A DNA stretch of 64,000 bases. Origin: Gracilimonas sp031581265. Lineage in GTDB: Bacteria; Bacteroidota; Rhodothermia; Balneolales; Balneolaceae. Location: the NCBI RefSeq assembly GCF_031581265.1, contig NZ_JAVLBQ010000006.1, forward strand, positions 45,960 through 109,959. The letters are read 5' to 3'. Positions 34,263 to 42,769 of the stretch are shown one piece after another; the stretch's first letter is position 1, and each line of letters begins with the position of its first letter. The notes beneath the pieces are model-generated. The model was not told where the DNA came from and made no database searches. It worked only from the letters and a program-made list of their open reading frames with translations. The position numbers and the translations under genes were made by a program.

Positions 34263-34287
34263 TGATTAATTTCGCTAAGTATTCAGC

Positions 34288-35244
34288 TTAGTTGTTAGGC
34301 TGATACTTTAGTGTGCTTATAGGATGTGACTCAGCACGTCGGTTTCTTTCACAACCGGGAGTATTTTCATCTTGCTCAGCTTCGGTACACTCAACAGGAG
34401 CTTTACCTAAACCGTTAGATTCGATACGGTTTTCAGAAATTCCATTATCTACGTAAAACTCAACAACTGAATTTGCACGTCGCAAGCTCAATCGGAGGTT
34501 ATATTGATCGCCACCCACATGGTCAGTGTAAGCATCTACCCGAACACGGAAAGCAGGAGCGTCTTTGAGCATTTCAACATTATCCATTAGGATTGCTTCA
34601 GCATCGCTGCGAATATTTGAACGGTCGAAATCGAAGTTAACGGTTTCCAGTGCGTCTGAATCAAGGTACATTGGATCACTTGAATCATTTGGGTTGGTTC
34701 CCATATCAAGCTCCTGCATGTCGGTAAATCCGTCACCATCAGAATCAGCGTTGTTAGGATTAGTGTCATGCGTCATCACTTCATCATAATCGCTGAGTCC
34801 GTCACCATCAGAATCTGAATTGTTTGGATCAGTGTTGTAATTGTTGACTTCGTCTCCGTCTGAGAGTCCGTCACCGTCAGAATCAGCATTTAATGGATCA
34901 GTATTGTATGAATTAACTTCATCTCCATCAGAAAGGCCGTCTCCATCAGAATCAGCATTTAATGGATCGGTTTCATACTCATTTACTTCCTCACCATCAG
35001 AAAGGCCATCACCATCGGTGTCTGCCATTAATGGATTGGTTTCATATTCGTAAAGTTCTAAGTAATCGTTAAGACCATCTTGATCGGTATCTAAACCGCG
35101 AAGGGTTTCTTCGTCAAGAGATCGGAGGTATTCGAGTGTGCGTTCTGAAGGATCCAGTAATTCTTGAGAGCCGGAGCAACTTGCAAAAAATACTACCGCC
35201 AACATCAGAAAAACATTTGGTATCAGTGATTTTAAATTAGTCAT
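34288..35244 (-). CDS. OmpA-family lipoprotein with thrombospondin type 3 repeats
   Basis: A 318-residue outer-membrane lipoprotein: signal peptide with lipobox FASC (Cys23). Residues about 52-190 contain six to seven calcium-binding thrombospondin-3-type repeats of about 22 residues, each carrying DxDxDGxxDxxE (for example DSDGDGLSDGDEV). At DNA level they are a tandem array at about 34690-35085. The C-terminal OmpA domain (about 200-318) has NFDFDRSNI, YTDHVGGDQYNLRLSLRRAN and CERNRRAE, the peptidoglycan-binding signature. It should tether the outer membrane to peptidoglycan, with a calcium-stiffened arm. Terminated by the adjacent hairpin. Confidence 0.93.
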   Translation of the reverse strand: MTNLKSLIPNVFLMLAVVFFASCSGSQELLDPSERTLEYLRSLDEETLRGLDTDQDGLNDYLELYEYETNPLMADTDGDGLSDGEEVNEYETDPLNADSDGDGLSDGDEVNSYNTDPLNADSDGDGLSDGDEVNNYNTDPNNSDSDGDGLSDYDEVMTHDTNPNNADSDGDGFTDMQELDMGTNPNDSSDPMYLDSDALETVNFDFDRSNIRSDAEAILMDNVEMLKDAPAFRVRVDAYTDHVGGDQYNLRLSLRRANSVVEFYVDNGISENRIESNGLGKAPVECTEAEQDENTPGCERNRRAESHPISTLKYQPNN

Positions 35245-35436
35245 CTTCGTTGATTTCTATTGTGATTAATTTTTAGGTGCATTCCAGAACAAAATAGCAG
35301 TTTGATAATGAATTAAAAAGACTTTTTTTACAATTCCTGTAATAAAATACCTTTGCCCTTAAAAGAAATTTTAAGAAATAAACATTGATACAGGGTGTTA
35401 TTTTGATTTAAAAATATATATTTTAGCCAGCCTTTC

Positions 35437-35510
35437 GGGGCTATAGCTCAGCTGGCTAGAGCGTCGCGCTGGCAGCGCGAAGGTCCGGGGTTCGAATCCC
35501 CGTAGCTCCA
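35437..35510 (+). tRNA. tRNA-Ala (anticodon GGC)
   Basis: 74 nt: acceptor GGGGCTA / TAGCTCC, D arm with AGCTGGCTAGAGC, anticodon stem TCGCG / CGCGA with loop CTGGCAG (anticodon GGC), T arm CGGGG-TTCGAAT-CCCCG, discriminator A. No encoded full CCA. Confidence 0.96.
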
Positions 35511-35549
35511 CAAAAGCTCCTTTCACAATGTGAGGGAGCTTTTTTTGTA
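35511..35549 (+). terminator. Terminator after tRNA-Ala
   Basis: Stem AAAGCTCC / GGAGCTTT with an inner TCAC / GTGA stem, followed by a run of T, directly after the tRNA 3' end. Confidence 0.85.
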
Positions 35550-35666
35550 TATACAAGTATAGGAATACGTTTGGTTTAATTACATAGTATAAGGTGCCAT
35601 TATTTAAAGCTTGTTTGTGTGCTTCTAATATTTTAAAATATTTAAGAATTTCTAACGGGAGGAAAA

Positions 35667-36860
35667 ATGAACAGTAAAGCGATTAAATATTACGTTTTTA
35701 TTGTAGTGTTGGGTGTGTTAAATGTTACCCCCTTTAATGAGGCAAAGGCTCAAAGAATAAATCTTTCCATCGAGCAAAGCGCTACTTTAGAAAATGCACA
35801 AGTATTTAGTTTAACGAATCTGGGAATGGATAAGAACGGTTCAGGTCCCATGTTAATATCTGGTTTTTTGGAGAATTTGACAGCTGAAGAGATTACTAAT
35901 TTATATTTTGATATTGAAATAAGCGCTTCTCAGGTAGGAAATATTGTAGAATTTAGTTCAGATCCGAATTACCCATTTTCTCTTCAACCGAATCAATCTA
36001 TTTATGTAACCAATAATGACTTGGCCCGCGAGCAGATACCCGGTATTCGGGAAAGTCTGAAATTGACAGGTGGTTTAACTACAGAAGGAGAGAATTTTAT
36101 TAATGACTTATCCGGGTCAACCACATTGCCGAGTGATATTTACACGGTACAGGTTACAGTATTCCAGGAAACCGATGCAGAAGGAAGAGTGAATTTAGCA
36201 CAAGCCGGAACTGAAATTGGGGGAAATTTTAAAGCCGGTTCTGATGAAAGGGAAATTTACCTGAAAGCACCTGGAAATGTGGTCGGTTCAGAAACCAATA
36301 TCTCCAACAATTTTCCTCAGTTTAGTTGGGAAGGCGATAACAGTACTACCTATCGCTTATTGGTAGTTAAAGACAATGGTATAGATAGCCCGGAATCTTT
36401 ATTACAAGGAGCTAAAAGTTCAAGTCCTACAAATGCCACGGATGGAGCGGGATCTTTATTAGAGTTTGAGCATCTGGATGTGAACATTCAGGGAACGTCC
36501 TTTCAGTATCCTTCATCAGGTGCACAAGCACTTGAGCGGGGTGATACCTATTTTTGGCAGGTAGTAAATACCGTGCAGTCCAATACAGAATCTGAACAGA
36601 TAACTTCCGAAATTTGGACATTTACCTTAACCGGTCCCAGAGGAGTCACAGATAATCCCCCGATGTCTCAGGAAGTTGTGGAAGCTATAGTAACGATAAT
36701 AGGACAAGAGGAGTTTGAAAGGTTACAAGAAAATGGGTTTCAGTTAGCTTCAATACAATATGATGGGCAAGATTTTACTGGTGCTTCAGCTACAGTAAAA
36801 CTGGAGGAGATTTTGCAAAAAATCCGGAATGAGGAAATTATAATTGGTGATAATCGATAA
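35667..36860 (+). CDS. Secreted hypothetical protein, first gene of the FecR/CHASE2 locus
   Basis: No family recognised. 397 residues with a signal peptide (KYYVFIVVLGVLNVTPFNEAKAQ) and the mature protein in periplasm or outside. The middle (about 205-325) reads like a fibronectin-III-type sandwich: FPQFSWEGDNSTTYRLLVVKD and GDTYFWQVVNTVQSN, a pattern of sugar- or protein-binding extracellular domains. The C-terminal part (335-397, VVEAIVTIIGQEEFERLQENGF) is helical. Unlike most genes here it has a good ribosome binding site (GGGAGG, 7 bp before ATG). It lies 6 bp upstream of the FecR gene, so the two are co-transcribed. Confidence 0.85.
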   Translation: MNSKAIKYYVFIVVLGVLNVTPFNEAKAQRINLSIEQSATLENAQVFSLTNLGMDKNGSGPMLISGFLENLTAEEITNLYFDIEISASQVGNIVEFSSDPNYPFSLQPNQSIYVTNNDLAREQIPGIRESLKLTGGLTTEGENFINDLSGSTTLPSDIYTVQVTVFQETDAEGRVNLAQAGTEIGGNFKAGSDEREIYLKAPGNVVGSETNISNNFPQFSWEGDNSTTYRLLVVKDNGIDSPESLLQGAKSSSPTNATDGAGSLLEFEHLDVNIQGTSFQYPSSGAQALERGDTYFWQVVNTVQSNTESEQITSEIWTFTLTGPRGVTDNPPMSQEVVEAIVTIIGQEEFERLQENGFQLASIQYDGQDFTGASATVKLEEILQKIRNEEIIIGDNR

Positions 36861-36866
36861 ATTGGT

Positions 36867-37610
36867 ATGAACACGTTTAGAAAGTTCATTTATGCAGGTG
36901 TTTTGGCGTTCATATTTTTTGGTATGGCCTCAGAAGAACTGGCAGCATTTCAACAAACTGAACGACATATTGGAATAGTCAGAAAGTTTAAGCCGGATGT
37001 TACCGTACAAAACCTGAATATTGGAAAGTTGGATACACTTACTTTAGATAATTTAGGGGAAAAACTTTTTTCCGGAGATAGCTTGTTTACCGCACAAGGA
37101 GCTTATGCTTTAGTACTTTTCATGGATAATAGCGTGGCTAAGGTTAAACCTAACTCATTGTTGCGGATTACCGGTGATGTTGGAACGACAAGTAAAGAGA
37201 GTAATACTAGAATTAATTTGAACAAAGGGGAGGTATTCCTTGAAGTACAACCACAGGGTAATAATGACTTTGAGGTCGCCACTTCCCGCTCATTGGCTTC
37301 TGTAAAAGGTACTAATTTCGGATCTCGATCTAATGGTTATACTTGGGTGGAAGAAGGACAAGTGGATTTGATGGCACTAAATTCCGGAGATACCCAATCG
37401 TTATTCTCCAATATGTTCGGAACAGTAGATGAAGATGGAGAGAATGTGAATTCCGGTACCTTGTCGGACGAGGAGTTGGCAGAATTGTATGAAGGTTATG
37501 AAGAGATGGATCAAAATTTTGTTGAAAAAGAGATGATCCTGAGGTTCCGCGATGAAAATGGACAAATCCGGGAAATTAGAATAAATCTTTTTGAACAGGA
37601 ACAAAACTAA
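36867..37610 (+). CDS. FecR-domain periplasmic protein
   Basis: A 247-residue protein with an N-terminal signal/anchor (FIYAGVLAFIFFGMASEELAAF). The FecR core spans about 70-175: LFSGDSLFTAQGAYALVLFMDNSVAKVKPNS, then INLNKGEVFLEV, then FEVATSRSLASVKGTNFGSR and YTWVEEGQVDL, the usual strand-rich FecR sequence (GTxFxVR-like end). The C-terminal acidic helix (LSDEELAELYEGYEEMD) is unusual. FecR proteins usually transmit outer-membrane signals to an ECF sigma factor. No sigma factor gene lies here; instead a CHASE2 cyclase follows two genes downstream, and FecR and CHASE2 domains are known to occur together. It is preceded by 6 bp and followed by 26 bp within the operon. Confidence 0.9.
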   Translation: MNTFRKFIYAGVLAFIFFGMASEELAAFQQTERHIGIVRKFKPDVTVQNLNIGKLDTLTLDNLGEKLFSGDSLFTAQGAYALVLFMDNSVAKVKPNSLLRITGDVGTTSKESNTRINLNKGEVFLEVQPQGNNDFEVATSRSLASVKGTNFGSRSNGYTWVEEGQVDLMALNSGDTQSLFSNMFGTVDEDGENVNSGTLSDEELAELYEGYEEMDQNFVEKEMILRFRDENGQIREIRINLFEQEQN

Positions 37611-37636
37611 TTGGTTTGTTTAAATAAAAAGAAACA

Positions 37637-40386
37637 ATGTTTAAAAGGGTATTTGAAAAAATTATTTTTTGCACGGTATTGTCGTTGGCAATATGGGGAA
37701 ACGTACAGGCTCAGTATAATGTACAACATCAAGCGCCTGTTGCTTTAGAAAGAAGTACAGCCAACACCTTGGAATTTGCCGTTCCGGGGATTTCACAAGG
37801 TGATATACAGCAAGCTCGTCTTTTTTACCGGTATGATGGTGATTTTAGCTACCAGCAAATGGAAGTGAATTATCAAAATGGAACTTTCAGAGCAAGTTTT
37901 GATATCCAAAATGAGAATGCAAGCGTAGTTGAATATTATTTTGAAGTTACACTACTATCGGGCGAGACCGTCTATTACCCAAATACTTCTCCCCAAGATA
38001 ATCCGGTTGAAGTGGAGATTGTGGATACTTTAGAGGATGAAAAGCCACTCTTAGAGGAAATTGATTACACTATACTTTCTCCAACTTCGGGCAATGGGGT
38101 CACTAAAGATGATGTTCTGATTGCCATCGCGCTATTTTATGATAAAAATAATCTGGAACCCGGGGAGTTTCGGCTTTATCTGGATGAAAAAGATATTACC
38201 TCTGATGCGGATACCAGTGCATACTACATCTACTATATCCCTCAGAACTTAAATACCGGGCGCCACCGTGTGGCTTTGGAGTACGAAGGAGAGGATGAAG
38301 TTTACCGTGTTGTAGAATGGAACTTTGCGGTAGTAGCTCCCGGACAAGAAACGTTTACCGGTTTTGGTCCAAGCAATGCCCCTCAAATTTCAGCAGAATT
38401 AGCAGCTCGTAACCAGGTTATTTCAGGGAATACTAACAACGCCTACACCGGCAGAACCCGAATTTCAGGCCGATATGGGAACTGGAGATATAGTGCAAAT
38501 GGCTATTTAACCTCTCAGGAGTCTGACCGCCTTCAACCACAAAACAGGTATGGTGTCAATGTATCCTATGGTAACTTGTTCAACTTTGAAGCCGGGCACG
38601 TATATCCATCCATGAGTCAATTTACTATTTCGGGGAGAAGAATACATGGAGTTAATACATCTCTTCATCTTCTGGAGGAAAAGTTAAACCTGCAGTTTAT
38701 ATATGGGGAACTTGAACGAGGTGTTACAAACCTCTACGACAGTTTAGTGGTAGAAGAAGTAGTAAACAGCAATGGGCAGGTTGTGGACAATAATTATTTC
38801 TCTCCTATGATGAGAGTGGTCGCGGAACATTTCAGCGTAAGATAACCGGTGGACGCATTGGAATTGGTAACGAAGATAAATTTCAGATTGGGTTTCATGC
38901 CGTAAAAGTGCAGGACGATACGACTTCCATCTTAAATATCCGCGATTACCGAGATATTTTAAATTCAAATGAAGTCATTAGCAATAATCTGACGCAACCA
39001 CAAAGAGACAGTCTCTCGCAGGACCCGGATAAGCTGCAAATCAGAGGAGGTGCTGTACAGCCCAAGGATAATGTAGTTGCCGGAACCGATCTAAAAATGA
39101 ATTTCTTGAATAATCGGCTTCGTTTTGAATCTGAAGCAGTTATTAGTGCATTAAATGATAACATCTATGGCGGACCACTTACGGTTGAACGTGCAGAAGA
39201 GTTAGGCTTCGATATAAATAATAGTACAGCGAATCTTTTGGATCAGCTTTCCTGGCTTATCATTGTAAATGAAAATATGAACACACTGCCACTGAAGCTG
39301 GAAGAAGAGGAAGAAGGGGAGGACTTAAACACCAGTGCTTTTTTCCCGACAAGTATTTTAGCCGGAAATAGCCAAGTTTCTTATCGCCATCCAAATAATA
39401 ACTTGAGAATACAATATCGGTGGATAGGTCCCAATTTTTATTCTTTAGCCAATTCAACAGTTCGTAAAGATGTAGCAGGATTTACTATTACAGATCGATT
39501 GAATATGCTTTCCAACAGAGTTTATTTAACCTTGGGATATGAAAACTTAAATGACAATGTGAGTGGTACTCGCAGGGCAACAACGAATACCATAACGTAC
39601 AGAGCCAATGCCAGCTGGTATCCCGTTGATATTAATCTCCCTCGTATTAGTACAGGAATCAGATTTAGAACCCGAGACAATGATGTGGCAAGAGAAAACT
39701 TTTTATTGCCGGACGATCTTCAAAATTCTGCCGTCCAAAATGTAATACAAGAACGTCGTACCATAAACGGGCAAGATTCTTTGGTCACTGTTGTCACACC
39801 GGCGCCAAGGCTGAATAAATCTTTCAGCTTCAATACATCCATTACACAACAATTCAATTTCTTTGATGCCAGAAATGATGTGTCACTCAGTTTTAACACA
39901 TTAAATACCAACGATGAAGTTTTTGCTTACGGAGATGTAAATAGCAGTTCATTTGCACTCAGCATGACCTCTCGATTTCACGGCTTACCGCTGGAAACAC
40001 AAGTTGGTATGAATTATAATAGTACCGAAGCTGGAAGTGGACAAAATGAGATTAATATTACCGGCTTTTATGTGGGAGGAAATTATAGGTTATTAGAAAA
40101 TGCATTGGTTGTGAATGGAAGAGTAGCAGTGACCAATAACTCAGTGTCTTCAAGACCGCTGCAGATTATGGATTACGACGACCCTGATACTCCACGCGAT
40201 GATTATTATGTTCTCGGAGAAGTTGGTGAAGAAATTGATTACCAGACTTATGTATTACAAGCCAGTGCCAGATATAATATTGATGATTACCACGCCCTCG
40301 TGTTTGATGCAAATTTCACCAATGTAAGCGGAGGAAATCGTGCCAACGACCGAATTGTTCAGCTTCGTTATGTATTTAGCTTTTAG
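37637..40386 (+). pseudogene. Outer-membrane beta-barrel protein, apparently frameshifted
   Basis: Two adjoining frames encode one about 916-residue protein. The first (37637-38845) has a signal peptide, two Ig-like domains (about 30-230) and the first barrel strands. It ends 14 residues after losing frame. The second frame, open from 38794, continues FLSYDESGRGTFQRKITGG and goes on to a barrel that ends QLRYVFSF (terminal Phe, BAM-recognised style) at 40386. Restoring one T in the TTT at 38797-38799 joins them cleanly; the GTFQRK...GRIGIGN segment is clearly coding-like, so the shift lies between 38794 and 38806. It sits between the FecR gene (26 bp) and the CHASE2 cyclase (4 bp). Function is inferred to be outer-membrane input for this signalling operon. 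Confidence 0.85.
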
Positions 40387-40390
40387 GTAA

Positions 40391-42585
40391 ATGGCTAAGA
40401 AAAAAAAGAAAAAAAAGGGATTCCTTTACATTTCCCTGATAGCTATATCTGCTTTTATATTATCTTTTATTCTGATCAATTTTTATCCAATCCAGGTTTT
40501 AGAGCTTAATTTTAAAGATCAGCTTTTTGAGTGGCGGGGCCTCCTCGATGTTTCTGATTCTCCCACCGTTTTAGTAGCAATAAGCCAAAAAGCTGATGAG
40601 GAAATTCCCGAAAAATATCCCTGGCCCACCAGTGTTCATGCCCGGTTAGTAGAGAATTTAAATCAGGCAGGAGCAAAAGTGATTGCGTTTGATGTTCTTT
40701 TTGAAGGACGTGATAGCTATGACGCTAAAAATGACACTCTTTTTGCCGAGGCCATTAAAAAACATGGAAATGTTATTCTGGCCGGAGAGCTGAATAAAAC
40801 GACCGGTGATAATGCTGAGTTAACGGAACCACAATTTCCGATCGATATACTTCAGCAAAGTAATCCAAACCGCACTGCATTAGTGCGGGTCATCCCTGAT
40901 CTGGATGGGGCTATCAGAACATATAATTTTGGGCATATCTATGAAGCGGACAGTAAAAATTATTATAGATTGGGGATAGAAGTCATCAAGGAATACCTGG
41001 ATATACCCTATGAGGAGATTGATGAAACAAGGCCCAACCCCGGCAGTGAATATTTTAAACTGGGGCATATGATGTGTTAAAAGACGGGCCAAATTCTTTT
41101 ATGATTAACTATTACGGCCCTGACGGTTCTCAGCAATCTGACTCTGTTGGAGTGTTTCCAACCGTATCTTATGAAGAAGTTATAGATGATTCGGGCTATA
41201 CTACCGTATTTGAAAAGGAATTGGATTTTGGGGTGAATACCTTTGATGATCCCATGATAGGACATCTAAGCCAGGGAACTTTTGAAGATAAAATCGTAAT
41301 AGTTGGTTCTAGTATGCCCACTCTAAGAGACTTTTATTCTACTCCCTTTGCCGGTGATGAAAAGCTTCTTCCCGGATATCAAATTCATGCCAATGCCATC
41401 CAAACTATTTTAGATAGCAACTATATAGAGCGGTTCCGAGGGTGGTATTCGTTGCTAATCATGCTGGTGTTTTGCTTTCTGATTACCCTTACAAACAGGT
41501 TTGCTAATGCAACTTATGGATGGGTTCTGGCCCTCTTTTTAGGCGGCGGCTACATGTTTTTGACTTACTGGGTTTTTGTGAATCTCAATATAATGATGTT
41601 TTTAACGGGACCCATGTTGGCGGTTTTTGTTACCCAGGTAGGAATGGTCAGTTACGAATATTATGTGGAACAAAAAGAGAAGCGACGCATTCGGGGCATG
41701 TTCTCCTCTTATGTATCCCCGGAGTTAGTAAATCAGATGATAGAATCCGGTGAAGAGCCCCAGTTGGGTGGAGAAGAAAAATATATTACGGCCTTTTTCA
41801 GTGATATTGTGTCTTTTTCGACCTTTTCCGAGAAACTGGAAGCCAAAGAATTGGTACAGTTAATTAATGAGTATTTATCTGCTATGACAGAAATACTCAA
41901 CACCAGGGAAGGCACTCTGGATAAATACATTGGAGATGCGATAGTGTCGTTTTTTGGGGCCCCGGTATTTGTCAAAGATCATGCACTGCAAGCGTGTATA
42001 TCCTCACAATTAATGCACAAGAAACTTGCAGAATTACGTACGAAATGGGAAGAGGACGGATGGCCCGAGATTGTGGTCAATATGCAGCACCGGATTGGAA
42101 TTAACACCGGAGAAATGGTAACGGGGAATATGGGCTCAAGCCGGCGCTTCAATTACACCATGATGGGCGATAATGTAAACCTTGCTGCCCGGTGTGAAAG
42201 TGGAGCGAAGCAATATGGGGTGTTTACAATGGTGACAGAAGCTACTAAACAGGAGGCTGAAAAATTTGGTAATGATTGTGTGTTCAGGCTGCTTGATAAT
42301 ATTGTTGTAAAAGGCCGTACTCAGCCTGTAAAAGTGTACGAAATAGCAGATCTGAGAGAAGATGCTGACGACAAACTATTCGAATGTATCAACTTTTATG
42401 AAGAGGGGATGGAGTTGTATTTCAATCAGGAGTGGGATGAAGCTATTAGTAAATTTAAGAAGTCAGCAGAACTGGAGCGGCATGAACCAAATCCATCAAA
42501 TATTTTTATTGAGCGGTGTGAAATGATGAAAGAAGATCCTCCGGGCGACGATTGGAACGGGGTCTTTATAATGAAGAGCAAATAA
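40391..42585 (+). pseudogene. CHASE2-domain adenylate/guanylate cyclase, apparently frameshifted
   Basis: Two frames encode one about 731-residue membrane protein. 40391-41080: a Lys-rich start, one membrane helix, and most of the CHASE2 extracellular sensor (VLVAISQKADEEIPEKYPWP, GAKVIAFDVLF). The other frame, open from 41059 to 42585, gives the rest of CHASE2, three membrane helices, and a class III cyclase domain. Its motifs are ITAFFSDIVSFSTFSEKL (metal Asp), TLDKYIGDAIVSFFGAP (second Asp), and FNYTMMGDNVNLAARCESGA (Asn and Arg of the active site). Adding one G to GGGG at 41062-41065 joins them as KLGAYDVLKDG. Catalytic residues look intact, but as read the sensor and cyclase are separated. 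Signal: external cue to cAMP or cGMP. Confidence 0.87.
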
Positions 42586-42591
42586 AAAATG

Positions 42592-42680
42592 CGGAGAGAG
42601 AGGGATTCGAACCCTCGATACCTCGTTAGAGGTATACTCCCTTAGCAGGGGAGCGCTTTCAGCCACTCAGCCACCTCTCC
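42592..42680 (-). tRNA. tRNA-Ser (anticodon GCT)
   Basis: 89 nt on the minus strand with a long variable arm: acceptor GGAGAGG / TCTCTCC, anticodon loop CTGCTAA (anticodon GCT, reads AGC/AGT), variable arm ATACCTC...GAGGTAT, T arm GAGGG-TTCGAAT-CCCTC, discriminator G. It lies 6 bp after the cyclase stop on the opposite strand. Confidence 0.95.
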
Positions 42681-42769
42681 GGTTATTTCAAAGGGCAACA
42701 AATATAGGGAGCTTTCATGACTAATGGCAACTTTTTCAGCCGTAATAATAAGGAAGTTTTCCAGTTGGT

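Noticed and set aside
34565..35053. Serine/proline-rich frames opposite the OmpA gene
   Set aside because: They are reverse-strand shadows of the tandem DxDxDG repeats, which explains the periodic composition.
35511..35549. Attenuator for the downstream secreted-protein gene
   Set aside because: It directly follows the tRNA-Ala 3' end and is far (over 110 bp) from the next start; a tRNA terminator explains it.
38794..41079. Programmed -1 frameshifting in the barrel and cyclase genes
   Set aside because: No X-XXY-YYZ slippery heptamer or downstream pseudoknot is visible at either junction; both shifts sit at short homopolymers, which fits a base loss better.
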